Below, in pieces: positions 1 through 8,661 of a stretch of DNA of 64,000 bases. The first letter of the stretch is position 1, and every line of letters starts with the position of its first letter. The stretch lies in the NCBI GenBank assembly GCA_018003515.1, contig JAGNDO010000007.1:50093-114092 (forward strand), in the 5' to 3' direction. The stretch is from Caldilineaceae bacterium. GTDB lineage: Bacteria > Chloroflexota > Anaerolineae > Caldilineales > Caldilineaceae. Under the pieces are notes generated by a model. The model did not search any database. It had not been told where the DNA came from and saw only the letters and a list, made by a program, of their open reading frames with translations. Made by a program: the position numbers and the translations under genes.

Positions 1-1060
1 GCCACAAGGCCGCCCAGATCAGCAAAAAGAGGCGGAAGGGGGCCGCTTCCACAAAGAGCAAGCCCCAACTGAGACCGCTCAGGGCAAACCAGCGTCGGTC
101 TCGCTCTTGGATCGCCCGCACGGATGCCCACAGATGCAGGGCAACCAACGGACCGGCCAAAGCCAAGGGCGTGGTGCTGCGGCTGAACCAGATGTGCAAC
201 GGGTTGACCGCCAAAAGCAGCATGGCCATCAGCCCGCCCGCCCGGCCGCCGGGACCGGGGATCAACCGCTGCCCCAGGCCAAAGAGCAGGGGTAGGGTGA
301 GGATGCCCAGCAGCGCGGTCAGCCAGCGCAACGCGGTGGTCCCCGGCTCCACAAGGCCAAAGAGCAGGGATCCCAGCACGGTCAGCCCCATGCCCACGCT
401 GTTGACCCCGGCGCTGAGGTCGGCCCGGCCCTGGCTCCAATCCAAAATGCGCAGCCCCACGGCGCATTCCACCGAGGTGCAGCCGGCCGGCGCGCTGCCC
501 AACTGCCACAGGCGCAGCCCGCTCCCCCCCAGCAGAATCAACCCGAAGATCAACCAGGTGCTGAGGCCCCCAAAGGCTTCGCCCGACCCCTCTGTCCCGC
601 TTTTTCCCCCAAAAACCAACCGCACGGGCCGCCCCGCCGCATCTCGCCGCCAGCGGAAGGCGGGTAACGGATAGCGCACGGACCGCCCGGTCCACAGCGC
701 GCCGGTGGCGAAGAGCAGCAGGCCCGCTAGCCATAAGATCGAGGGCAGGATCAGCGGGCCGGGGCCTTGGCGCAGTTGCTGGGCAAAGAGAAAAGCAGAC
801 CCCGCTGAGAGGGCGAAGCCGATCCCGGCCAGCAGCCAGCCTGGCCAGGGCCACGGGGTGGCCAGGGCAGCGGGTCTGCTCGCTTGGGGCCGGGCGTTGA
901 GGGCAAAGAGCAGCCCGGCCACGGCCAGGATGATCAGCCCGTCTCGGATGGGCACAAAGCCCTGGGTGGGGCCGGTGCGGATCAGGGTTTGGCCCCAATA
1001 GGCGAAAAGCAAAATGAACAGAGAAAGTGAAAGTTTGCGCATGGGTGCGTGAGGTTCCAT
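1..1060 (-). CDS. Membrane glycosyltransferase, GT-C/PMT-like (partial, C-terminus outside window)
   Basis: The minus strand stays open from an ATG at 1060 to the window edge, giving about 353 residues. The protein is strongly hydrophobic: several membrane spans in the first 190 residues, then a segment rich in Gly/Leu with PLHIWFSRSTTPLALAGP, typical of dolichyl-phosphate-mannose or ArnT-type GT-C enzymes that transfer sugars from lipid carriers outside the membrane. A second in-frame ATG lies at 1042 (MRKLSLSLF), and neither start has a clear ribosome site. The plus-strand frames over this region are Arg/Pro-rich and look like shadows. Family call is from pattern only; another polytopic membrane protein cannot be excluded. 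Confidence 0.6.
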   Translation of the reverse strand, partial: MEPHAPMRKLSLSLFILLFAYWGQTLIRTGPTQGFVPIRDGLIILAVAGLLFALNARPQASRPAALATPWPWPGWLLAGIGFALSAGSAFLFAQQLRQGPGPLILPSILWLAGLLLFATGALWTGRSVRYPLPAFRWRRDAAGRPVRLVFGGKSGTEGSGEAFGGLSTWLIFGLILLGGSGLRLWQLGSAPAGCTSVECAVGLRILDWSQGRADLSAGVNSVGMGLTVLGSLLFGLVEPGTTALRWLTALLGILTLPLLFGLGQRLIPGPGGRAGGLMAMLLLAVNPLHIWFSRSTTPLALAGPLVALHLWASVRAIQERDRRWFALSGLSWGLLFVEAAPFRLFLLIWAALW

Positions 1061-1149
1061 GTCGGGCAAAGGTGGTTAAAGGATGAGGGCTGGACAAGTA
1101 ATCAAACTATAGTGGGTTAGGCGGCTTTGTGCAAGTCGGGCAAGTTAAC

Positions 1150-1212
1150 GTAGGTGCGGTTTTCAACCGCACAACGTGGTCGACCAATCGTGCGGTTGAA
1201 AACCGCACCTAC
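1150..1212. repeat. REP-like palindromic element, copy 1
   Basis: Two 23-nt arms, 1150-1172 and 1190-1212, are exact reverse complements separated by 17 nt. Each arm itself folds, because GTGCGGTT and AACCGCAC face each other around TTC. The same 23-nt arms recur at 4294-4372 with an unrelated spacer. No target duplication flanks it. It lies in the 630-nt gap between the glycosyltransferase and amt, which otherwise holds only the repeat at 1529-1622. Confidence 0.85.
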
Positions 1213-1528
1213 GATCCCGGTCCCGTCTCTCGTTCCCCGCTCCGCTCCCACGCGGAGCGTGGGCGCGAGAGATGGAAAGTGTTTGTGCAAGTTGCACAGG
1301 GGGAATGATCGAAACTCTATGCGTCCTGGCTATTTCGGCGAGACGGATCCAGCGCTATGATGTTGGCATTGGTCAAGTTCCTGAACTCTTGTGCGTTTTG
1401 TCGATTCCGGCCTGTCTTGTTGCCGGGCCGCCGACGCTGACAAACCGGAGGGGCGGACGGACCCATCAACCCATGCACCGGTGATCCCTTTGGGGAGGCC
1501 GGTGTTCTTTTTTGCAAAGAAAAAAATA

Positions 1529-1622
1529 GGCCACGGATTGAACGGATGAAACGGATTTTGACTGATTTTTAGAAGGAAATCCGTTTTTATCCGTCGCATC
1601 CGTCTGATCCGTGTTCTATTTT
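1529..1622. repeat. CGGATT/ATCCGT word-repeat inverted element
   Basis: Words of the type ACGGATT recur every 8-11 nt on the left side and their complements (ATCCGT) on the right, making a long imperfect hairpin about 70 nt upstream of amt. Related tracts occur at 29199-29288 and 41663-41694, and all three share an end that reads AATAGAAC(A/G)CGGAT on the minus strand. Confidence 0.7.
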
Positions 1623-1690
1623 TTGGACTTGCTGAACGATTACATTTCTGATTTCTCATCCCGCATTCCGCATAGAAAGTGTGACTCTGT

Positions 1691-3148
1691 ATGGAACAAT
1701 TATCTGCCAATGTCGATGCCCTGGCAACGGCCATGAACATCCTGTGGGTACTCTTGGCCGCGTTTCTGGTCTTTTTTATGCAGGCCGGTTTTGCTCTGGT
1801 GGAAACAGGATTTACCCGGGCCAAGAATGTGGCCCACACCATGATGATGAACATGATGGTCTTTTGCATCGGGGCCTTGGGCTTTTGGATCTGTGGTTTC
1901 GCTTTTGAATTTGGCGCCGTGAACCACACCTATGCGGCCACCGCCATCAGCGCCGGTCAATCCTCACCGGAATGGGGCTTTGGCCCGATCACCCTGGGGG
2001 CATGGGGGGATATTCTCAACACGGGCTTGCGTTTTGGCGACCAGTGGGGGATCATTGGGTTGTCGGGCTTCTTTTTGCAGGGCGTGGAGTTGAGCATGGC
2101 GGGTCTTTTCGCCTTCTTCATCTTCCAGATGGTCTTTATGGACACGGCGGCCACCATCCCCACCGGTTCTGGCGCAGAACGCATGAAGTTCACCGGTTTT
2201 ATCTTGATGGGGCTATGGGTGAGCATGGTCATCTATCCGCTTTTGGGGAACTGGGTGTGGGGTGGCGGTTGGCTGGCCAACCTGGGTCGTACGTTGGGCT
2301 TGGGCAACGGGGCCGTGGACTTTGCCGGCTCCGGCGTGGTCCACACCACGGGTGGGGCCATTGGTCTGGCTTTGGCGATCGTGATCGGTCCTCGACTGGG
2401 TCGCTTTAACCAGGATGGAACGGCCAACGCCATCCCCGGCCACAATATCCCCATGGGCATTTTGGGCACCATCATCCTCTTCTTTGGCTGGTTTGGCTTT
2501 AATCCCGGCTCGGCCTTGGGGATTCAAGGCGGGCTGATCAACTTGGTGGCCCTGGCCGCGGTCAACACCTTGTTGGCCGGGGCGGCAGGTGGCATGACCG
2601 CCATGCTCTACATGTGGTTATTGGGGAATGCTAAGAAACCTGACCCCAGCATGTCGGTCAACGGCGTCCTGGCCGGGCTGGTGGCAGTCACCGCCCCTTG
2701 TGCTTTTATCGCCCCGTGGGCCGCCGTGGTGATTGGGTTGATCGCCGGGGTGCTGGTCTGTATCGCCACCATCGTGTTGGAGAAGGCGCAGATCGACGAT
2801 CCCGTGGGCGCTGTGCCGGTACACATGGTCAACGGTCTGTGGGGGGTGATCTCCGTGGGACTCTTTGCCAGCGGCAACCCGGATACTGCGGCCTGGAACG
2901 GCATAGACAAGGCAGTGACTGGGCTATTCTATGGCGGCGGTTTTGGTCAACTAGGCGCACAACTGATTGAAGCCGGAACCATCTTTATCTTTGCCGCCGG
3001 TCTTTCCTGGCTCTTCTTCGTGGTCTTGAACCGCTTCGGCCTGTTGCGCAGCGAACCCAGGGCCGAGATCGTGGGGCTGGATATTCCAGAAATGGGTGCT
3101 CGGGGATATTGGGAAGGCGCGCACCCCAATATCCGCACAATGCTGTAA
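1691..3148 (+). CDS. amt: Ammonium transporter
   Basis: A 485-residue Amt/MEP/Rh channel of the cytoplasmic membrane that conducts ammonium/ammonia. The Amt signature FMQAGFALVETGFTRAKN is near residues 29-46. The two pore histidines are visible in SGVVHTTGG and PVHMVNGLWG. About eleven hydrophobic spans are spread over the length, and the size is usual for bacterial Amt with a periplasmic N-terminus. A P-II regulator follows 52 nt downstream on the same strand, the classic amtB-glnK pairing, so the two are probably cotranscribed and P-II gates the channel. No strong ribosome site precedes the ATG at 1691. Confidence 0.95.
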   Translation: MEQLSANVDALATAMNILWVLLAAFLVFFMQAGFALVETGFTRAKNVAHTMMMNMMVFCIGALGFWICGFAFEFGAVNHTYAATAISAGQSSPEWGFGPITLGAWGDILNTGLRFGDQWGIIGLSGFFLQGVELSMAGLFAFFIFQMVFMDTAATIPTGSGAERMKFTGFILMGLWVSMVIYPLLGNWVWGGGWLANLGRTLGLGNGAVDFAGSGVVHTTGGAIGLALAIVIGPRLGRFNQDGTANAIPGHNIPMGILGTIILFFGWFGFNPGSALGIQGGLINLVALAAVNTLLAGAAGGMTAMLYMWLLGNAKKPDPSMSVNGVLAGLVAVTAPCAFIAPWAAVVIGLIAGVLVCIATIVLEKAQIDDPVGAVPVHMVNGLWGVISVGLFASGNPDTAAWNGIDKAVTGLFYGGGFGQLGAQLIEAGTIFIFAAGLSWLFFVVLNRFGLLRSEPRAEIVGLDIPEMGARGYWEGAHPNIRTML

Positions 3149-3200
3149 TCCGCCACAATTCGCCTTCGCCCGTTAACGGGATAGAAGAGAGGACAGAGCC

Positions 3201-3587
3201 ATGACGAAGAAGATCGAAGCGTTTATTCGAGAAGAGAAGTTCGAGGAAGTAAAGCAGGCACTCAGCGACATCGGCATTGTGGGCATGAACGTGATCGAGG
3301 TTCATGGCCACGGGCGGGAGGGCGGCATCACCCTGGCCTGGCGCACGGGAACCTATAAAGTGGACATGCTGCCCCGCTATCAGGTTAACATCGTGTTGAG
3401 CGACGACAACGTGGAGAAGACTATTGCGGCCATCCGCATGGCCGCGGTCACCGGCGAGCAGGGGGATGGGTTGATCTTTGTCTATGCCGTAGAAGATGTG
3501 ATCCGCATCCGCACCAACGAGCGGGGACGAGAGGCGTTGAGCTACCCCGACGACATCGACGTGCGCAAGGGGAAGGGCAAGAAATAA
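3201..3587 (+). CDS. glnK: P-II family nitrogen regulatory protein
   Basis: 128 residues, slightly longer than the usual 112. P-II proteins are trimeric sensors of ATP, ADP and 2-oxoglutarate that block Amt through the T-loop. The N-terminal KKIEAFIREEKFEEVKQAL, the central VDMLPRYQVNIV and the C-terminal GDGLIFVYAVEDVIRIRT match the family. The T-loop differs from enteric GlnB: HGHGREGGITLAWRTGTY replaces the usual KGFGRQKGHTELYRGAEY, although the tyrosine (residue 52 here) that is uridylylated in enterics is kept. A basic tail (KGKGKK) extends the C-terminus. Ribosome site GAGAGGA precedes the start. An inverted repeat terminator follows at 3626. Confidence 0.93.
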   Translation: MTKKIEAFIREEKFEEVKQALSDIGIVGMNVIEVHGHGREGGITLAWRTGTYKVDMLPRYQVNIVLSDDNVEKTIAAIRMAAVTGEQGDGLIFVYAVEDVIRIRTNERGREALSYPDDIDVRKGKGKK

Positions 3588-3625
3588 CGGGCAAGAAGTA
3601 GGCTGTCGGCATGTGGCAAACATAG

Positions 3626-3675
3626 GCCCAATAGAAATACCCCTCGCCGCACGGTGAGGGGTATTTCTATTGGGC
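3626..3675. terminator. Bidirectional terminator between glnK and the DinB-like gene
   Basis: Perfect 20-bp inverted repeat (3626-3645 and 3656-3675) with a 10-nt loop, placed between two convergent genes and ending one base before the stop of the minus-strand gene. The stem is AT-rich at its outer end, so it can serve both directions. Confidence 0.8.
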
Positions 3676-3676
3676 G

Positions 3677-4153
3677 CTAAATGATCTTGTCGTTCTTCCC
3701 CGCAACCTGGCGCAGAAGTTCGGTCTGCCCCACGTGGTAGGTTTCGTGCCAACTGTGGAAACCCAAGCGGGACTCAACGGATCGGTCACTGCCCTCGACG
3801 AGAGCGGCGAAATCGGCGTCGCTCATCTCGGCCAGGCGGGCCAGCAACACGTCGTTGGACGCGGCCAGATCCGCCAGCAGCTGCGCCAGGGGTAGCCCAT
3901 CCCCCGGCCCGGTGATGGGCGGGGAGTCCCGTTCAAAGCGGGCGTAGGCGGTCGCATCAAAGGGTGCTGTGGTGGCGGTCAGGCGATGCCAGGTGGTGCG
4001 CCCCACCACCATGTGGCCCAAGATCCAGTTCATGCAGTTGGCGTTGAAGGGGGGCTGGATCAAGCTCTCTTCGTGGCTCAACCCATCGGTTTGGGCCACG
4101 ATCACGTACAGATTGCGTTTCAGTTCGCTGGAAAGCTGCTTGGCTGGGTTCAT
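3677..4153 (-). CDS. DinB/YfiT-family putative metal-dependent protein
   Basis: 158 residues from the ATG at 4153 (MNPAKQLSSELKRNL). The four-helix-bundle DinB pattern is visible: an early helix with a loop, then NWILGHMVVGR around residue 45 and HSWHETYHVGQTELLR near the C-terminus, which together supply the three histidines that bind a metal ion in this superfamily. Members include thiol-dependent transferases and proteins of unknown activity, and the substrate cannot be inferred here. The frame stays open 24 codons further upstream, but that extension is low-complexity and unlike the family. The gene converges on glnK with a shared terminator. Confidence 0.8.
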   Translation of the reverse strand: MNPAKQLSSELKRNLYVIVAQTDGLSHEESLIQPPFNANCMNWILGHMVVGRTTWHRLTATTAPFDATAYARFERDSPPITGPGDGLPLAQLLADLAASNDVLLARLAEMSDADFAALVEGSDRSVESRLGFHSWHETYHVGQTELLRQVAGKNDKII

Positions 4154-4293
4154 GGGTGGCTCACTTTTTGGTTGATTGGTTGGGGATGATTTTGGGTGAT
4201 GGATGGTGGGATGAGGTAAAGTCAATGGTAGTTCATCTGTTTATATTTCGGCAAAAATCTCCTCTGGCGCAGGGATGGGCGACACGGGCGAAA

Positions 4294-4372
4294 GTAGGTG
4301 CGGTTTTCAACCGCACGGCTTGCAAAATCACGAGTGGGGAATGGAACTTGTGCGGTTGAAAACCGCACCTAC
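4294..4372. repeat. REP-like palindromic element, copy 2
   Basis: The arms at 4294-4316 and 4350-4372 are identical to those at 1150-1212 (23 of 23 nt each), but the spacer is 33 nt and unrelated. Conserved arms with a variable middle suggest a dispersed element, not a local hairpin. It lies just upstream of the PqqB-like gene. Confidence 0.85.
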
Positions 4373-4394
4373 AAATTGAGACTACAAATTGAGA
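4369..4394. repeat. 13-bp tandem duplication
   Basis: CTACAAATTGAGA occurs twice in direct tandem. The first unit begins inside the right arm of the REP-like element, so a short duplication happened at its edge. Confidence 0.85.
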
Positions 4395-4417
4395 CGGAAC
4401 TGAGAGGAGAAAATCCC

Positions 4418-5263
4418 GTGATCGAAGCCATTTTGCTGGGGATTGCCCAGGACGCCGGGGTGCCCCAATTGGGCTGTGCGTGTCCCCGCTGCCTGGCCGC
4501 CCAGGCGCACCCGGCCCTGGTGCGCCACGCGGTCAGTTTGGGGCTGGTTCACCGCGCATCCGGGCAGATGTGGCTGGTGGATGCCACGCCGGACATCCGC
4601 CCGCAACTGCACCGTCTGCGGTTGGCCGCGCCGGGCTGCGCGCTGGCGGGCATCCTGCTCACCCATGCCCACATGGGCCACTATACCGGCCTCATGCACC
4701 TGGGCCGGGAAGGGTGGAACAGCCGCCGCCTACCGGTCTATGCCAGCCCGGCCATGATCGACTTTCTCTCCGCCAATCTGCCTTGGCGACAGCTTGTGGA
4801 ACTGGAAAACATCGTCCTGCATCCCCTCGCCCCGGACGTGCCCCTGGCGCTTGCGGCTGATTTGCGTGTGACCGCCGTGCCGGTTCCCCACCGCAACGAA
4901 TGGAGCGATACCCTGGGGTTTGTGCTTTGCGGCCCCAGTCGGCGGCTTTTCTATTGCCCGGACATCGACGATTGGACCCAATGGGATCGGGATTTAGCCA
5001 CTTTTCTGGCCAACGAGCGGATCGACATTGCCCTGCTGGATGGCTGCTTCTTCAGCCCGGCGGAGTTGCCCGGTCGCAACCTGGCCGAGATCCCCCACCC
5101 CTTCGCCACCCAGACTGTGGCCCAGGTAGCGGGCAGTCCGTGCCAAGTGGGGTTGATCCACCTCAACCACACCAACCCTCTGCTGGACGACGGCCCGGAT
5201 CGGGCCTGGGTGATGGAGCAGGGTGTCGCCGTCCCCGACGAAGGCGACCGTTGGGATCTTTAG
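4418..5263 (+). CDS. PqqB-like metallo-beta-lactamase-fold hydrolase
   Basis: 281 residues from GTG 4418, preceded by GAGAGGAGA. The start is set by the family N-terminus VIEAILLGIAQDAGVPQLGC, and upstream frame is REP-derived. The metal-binding region reads LLTHAHMGHYTGL near residue 90, and later DIDDW and HLNHTNP are consistent with the distal metal ligands. PqqB proteins are needed in quinone-cofactor synthesis, but no other pqq gene is present, so a general hydrolase role is as likely. The Asp of the usual HxHxDH motif is replaced (HAHMGH), as in other PqqB-like members. The two cysteines in GCACPRC resemble the N-terminal Cys pairs of this subgroup. Confidence 0.8.
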   Translation: MIEAILLGIAQDAGVPQLGCACPRCLAAQAHPALVRHAVSLGLVHRASGQMWLVDATPDIRPQLHRLRLAAPGCALAGILLTHAHMGHYTGLMHLGREGWNSRRLPVYASPAMIDFLSANLPWRQLVELENIVLHPLAPDVPLALAADLRVTAVPVPHRNEWSDTLGFVLCGPSRRLFYCPDIDDWTQWDRDLATFLANERIDIALLDGCFFSPAELPGRNLAEIPHPFATQTVAQVAGSPCQVGLIHLNHTNPLLDDGPDRAWVMEQGVAVPDEGDRWDL

Positions 5264-5272
5264 TGATCCGAT

Positions 5273-6739
5273 CTATTTGGCCCGCCGGATTAGGGGCAGG
5301 TAGACCTTCTCCGACAGGTTGGGTACTTGGGTGAGCGCGACGTCATCCAAATAGAAGTTGCTTTTATTGGCCGCATCCGTGGCGGCGGTGAAGACTAGAT
5401 CGTGGGTTTGGCCGTTGAAGGGGGTCATGTCCACGATTTTTTCTTGCCAAGTTCCCGTATCTGTCCCTGTACACAGGTCGTAGGCCAACAGGTTGTTTTC
5501 GCCAAAGAACACCGTGGTCGTATCGGCGCCGCAGGTGGTCTCCTCGGAGCCGATCCAATAGAAGAAGCGCAGGGTGGTGAAGACATGGGCATCCCGGATG
5601 GAGAGGGTCTGGCTGAGGATGCTGGTTTCGCTGGCACCGCCGCCCAGCCAGGCCGCATAGCTGCCCCCGTGGGGGGTGATACGGGTCAACTCGGTGGCGT
5701 GGGTGATCAGGGTGAAATCGTTGGTTGACTGCTCGCGCCACGCCACGCCTGGACCTTGCTCAAAATCTCCGTTTTGCAGGTGGGGTGTGGGCGTGACCGT
5801 GGGTGTGGATGTGGGCGTTGACGTGGGGGTGAAGGTCGGCGTGACGGTTGGGGTGGCCGTAGGCGGAACTGGCTGTGTGGGGGTCGGCGTGGCCGTGGGT
5901 GGGGTGGTGGCTGGCACATATTGGCCGATCCAGGCTTGATAGCGGGAGACCCGGGTGTAGATGCCAGGGTAGCCGGGTCGGGCGCAGCCATTCCCGGAGC
6001 TGACAATGCCCGCCAGCAGCCAAGAGCCGTCCCCCACGGGCACGATCAAGGGGCCACCGCTGTCCCCTTGGCACGAGTCCTTGCCGCCTTGGGTCAGACC
6101 AGCGCATAGCATATCGTCGGTGATAAAGCCATAGGCCTGATTGCACGACGTGTTTGAGACAATGGGCAGGGTGACCTCCATCAGCACGTCGGCTAGGTTC
6201 CCCCCCTCGGTCGTGTCCCCCCAGCCGGTGACGGTGGATGTGTCCCCCGCTTGGACCAAAGCATCGACCAGGGGGCTGGTGGCGGGGGGAATGATGGCCA
6301 CGGTGCTGTTCAACACGGCTGGGGAAGTCAACTTCAGCAGGGCAATGTCGTTGTTGTTGGTGTTGGCATTATAGCTTGGGTGGACAACCACCTGGGCCAC
6401 ACTGCGGATCTGTTCCGTGTTGTCCGTGGTGTAAAGGTGATATTTGCCCAGGCGCACGGTGATCTGGCCGGGGGTGAAGAGGGTGCCGTTTTGGTCGTAC
6501 ATGCAGTGGGCCGCGGTGACCACCCATTGGGCGTGGATCAGGCTGCCGCCGCACAGAAAGCCGCCGGGCAGCACAAGGGCCTGCCAGGGATATTCGCCGG
6601 GGTCTGCGGGCTGGCCGCCCACAATCTCTGGCGCAGCCGGCCCGTCCGGCCCCTCTCCCTGGGCAAATAGGGGCCAGGACATCCACCCGGTCAGGCCGAC
6701 CAGCCCCACAAGCAATAGAACGGCAAATTTTTTAACCAT
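5273..6739 (-). CDS. Secreted trypsin-like serine protease (S1) with Thr/Pro linker
   Basis: 488 residues from ATG 6739 (MVKKFAVLLL); a GTG at 6751 is the alternative. An N-terminal signal peptide is followed by a mature chymotrypsin-fold domain beginning EIVGGQPADPGEYPWQ. The catalytic triad is visible as TAAHC, NNDIALLKL and GDSGGPL. A Thr/Pro linker of about 45 residues connects to a C-terminal domain of about 150 residues with a jelly-roll-like pattern. The protein ends VYLPLIRRAK, a C-terminal motif shared with two other secreted proteins in this window. It should act outside the cell. It lies 66 nt downstream of the propeller gene, so the two may form an operon. Confidence 0.9.
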   Translation of the reverse strand: MVKKFAVLLLVGLVGLTGWMSWPLFAQGEGPDGPAAPEIVGGQPADPGEYPWQALVLPGGFLCGGSLIHAQWVVTAAHCMYDQNGTLFTPGQITVRLGKYHLYTTDNTEQIRSVAQVVVHPSYNANTNNNDIALLKLTSPAVLNSTVAIIPPATSPLVDALVQAGDTSTVTGWGDTTEGGNLADVLMEVTLPIVSNTSCNQAYGFITDDMLCAGLTQGGKDSCQGDSGGPLIVPVGDGSWLLAGIVSSGNGCARPGYPGIYTRVSRYQAWIGQYVPATTPPTATPTPTQPVPPTATPTVTPTFTPTSTPTSTPTVTPTPHLQNGDFEQGPGVAWREQSTNDFTLITHATELTRITPHGGSYAAWLGGGASETSILSQTLSIRDAHVFTTLRFFYWIGSEETTCGADTTTVFFGENNLLAYDLCTGTDTGTWQEKIVDMTPFNGQTHDLVFTAATDAANKSNFYLDDVALTQVPNLSEKVYLPLIRRAK

Positions 6740-6805
6740 GAACCCTCGCACTCAAATTGGTGTTTTGGAGGCTGTCCTCCTCTTGTTTTATCCCAAAATT
6801 ATGCC

Positions 6806-8521
6806 CTATCGCTGGACCGACGGCAAGAAAACTGAGCGCGTCTCGCCCAGCAGGGCGAAGGTGGAGAAGTGGCTGACCTGGCAGGTCATGCGTTGGTTGG
6901 CCGCATCGTCCTGGCAGGTGATGGCGTCCAGGGTCCAGATCTCGGCCTCCTCGTCCCAGCGCCACAGGTCCAGGGTGCCGGGCAGGGTGGGGCCAAGGCC
7001 CGTGTCGCCATAATCGATGGTCACCGTCACCGGCACGCCAGGCTGGGCCATCTCCCCCGTGGCGTTGAGGATGGCCGCCACCCAGAAGCAGTGGCCGATC
7101 CCGGTCATGCCCGCCGGAGCCGGGTGGGGCAACGTCGGCTCGACCACATGGTCCACCCGCACAGTGTCGGTGAAAGTTCCCGCCCCAAAGAGGTAGCTGG
7201 TATGGTCCGTGGGGGAAGTCAGCCCACCGCCGGTGGGGGCGATCAGGGCGCTGACCATCACCGGGGCGGGCGGCGGGGGCGGCGGCGCGTCCGTCGTCGT
7301 CATCTGCCACAGGACGCCGGAGAGATAGTTGCGCTGGTTGCCGTCAAAGGTCAACGTTCTGCCGTCTGGGCTGAGTTTGGGCCACCAGTTGTAGTTGCCC
7401 CAGCCCGCCATGTCCACCAGCAGCCTGCTCTGCCAACCGCCGTCTCGCCACTCGCTCACCTCCAGTTGCGAGCCGTAGACATAGGGGTCCGAGGAGCCGG
7501 AGTCTGTGGTGGTGATGGGGCGGGTGTAGATCAGGCGGGTGGCGTGTTCATCCGCGGCCGCGGGGCCATCGACCACGCTGGTGGGCAGGATCGGGATGGC
7601 ATTGACCACTTGGGGCGCGCTCCAGCCCGTGCCAGATCGGCGGATTACGTACAAGTTTTGCCCTGATCGCACATAGTTTCCGCTGCCAGGGGTCAGCCCG
7701 ACCTCCCAATAGAAGATCGACTGGCCGTCGCCGCTCATTTGGGGGAATTCCACCGACGCCTCAAACCAAAAGTTGTCCGTCAGGCTAGCCGGCGGCGTCC
7801 ACGTGGAGCCGATCTTTTCGCTGAAATCGAGTTGGGCATTGGACACGAAGGCGATCTTGGCTCCGTCCCCGCTTAACGACCCCCAGCCGCCGCCCAGGTT
7901 TGGCGTCGAGATCTGCACTGCCCCTCCCCAAGGTTGACCCGGCTCGCCTCGGCTGGACACATAGAGGCTGGACCCTTCCAAAAACGAATAGCTGCTATAG
8001 GCCACGGTGTCCCCATCATCGCTCAGGCTGACCCAATAGTGATGGTTTTGCAGCCCGGTGCTGAGCAGGACCGGCGCGCCCCACCCCGCGCCCACCCGGT
8101 CCACGATGTAGACCCCATACATGGTCCCGGTCCAACCCGTGTAGGCGATGGTCTCGCCGTTCCCGCTGATCACTGGGGTGGTCTTTTGGGGCAGCACCTG
8201 GAAATTTTCGGTAGAAAAACTGCCGTTGGTGGCGATGGTGACCGGGGTCTGCCACGCGCCGTCGACAAACTCGCTGACCTGAATCGGGCGATGATCTTTG
8301 TCCGCCCCGGCATAGGGGATCAACGCCACCATGCGGGTGCCGCTGTCGTCCATGTCGAAATACATGGGATTGTCCCAGCCTTCCGGCCAGATCACGCTGG
8401 GGGCGGACCATCCTCCGCCGGGGTCAAGCTGGACAGCGTGGATGGGGGCAGGGTTACATAAAAACAAGAGGGTGAAGGCAACAACGACAAACAGGCGAGA
8501 GAGGGTAGATCGAATTCGCAT
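6806..8521 (-). CDS. Secreted PD40/TolB-like beta-propeller protein
   Basis: 571 residues with an N-terminal signal peptide (RLFVVVAFTLLFLC). Propeller-blade motifs repeat: SGNGETIAYTGW, SLSDDGDTVAYS, SGDGAKIAFVSN and SPDGRTLTFDGN, each with the D/N-G-x-x-(I/L)-x-(Y/F) pattern of PD40 blades. A Pro run then leads to a C-terminal beta-rich domain of about 150 residues. The last residues are SVFLPSVQR, matching the C-terminal motif of the S1 protease and CotH protein. Start codon ATG 8521 has AAGGAG 6 nt upstream. Function beyond a binding or structural role outside the cell is not evident. Confidence 0.75.
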   Translation of the reverse strand: MRIRSTLSRLFVVVAFTLLFLCNPAPIHAVQLDPGGGWSAPSVIWPEGWDNPMYFDMDDSGTRMVALIPYAGADKDHRPIQVSEFVDGAWQTPVTIATNGSFSTENFQVLPQKTTPVISGNGETIAYTGWTGTMYGVYIVDRVGAGWGAPVLLSTGLQNHHYWVSLSDDGDTVAYSSYSFLEGSSLYVSSRGEPGQPWGGAVQISTPNLGGGWGSLSGDGAKIAFVSNAQLDFSEKIGSTWTPPASLTDNFWFEASVEFPQMSGDGQSIFYWEVGLTPGSGNYVRSGQNLYVIRRSGTGWSAPQVVNAIPILPTSVVDGPAAADEHATRLIYTRPITTTDSGSSDPYVYGSQLEVSEWRDGGWQSRLLVDMAGWGNYNWWPKLSPDGRTLTFDGNQRNYLSGVLWQMTTTDAPPPPPPAPVMVSALIAPTGGGLTSPTDHTSYLFGAGTFTDTVRVDHVVEPTLPHPAPAGMTGIGHCFWVAAILNATGEMAQPGVPVTVTIDYGDTGLGPTLPGTLDLWRWDEEAEIWTLDAITCQDDAANQRMTCQVSHFSTFALLGETRSVFLPSVQR

Positions 8522-8661
8522 AGCAAACTCCTTGGGGCCACAGTGCCTCGGCCTTGCTGCATGGTTTTCCGACCAGAGGTGGGGTGCAAGGGGACGACGC
8601 GAGGGCGCTGACCGGTAAGGTCAGCATAGGCGTGGGGTGATCTCTCTTAGTTTTCGGGGGA

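Noticed and set aside
171..1001. Plus-strand open frames in the first kilobase
   Set aside because: Arg/Pro-rich mirror of a hydrophobic minus-strand membrane protein that runs off the window.
4380..4400. MITE at the second REP-like element
   Set aside because: The 13-bp tandem repeat lies on one side only, so it is not a target duplication.
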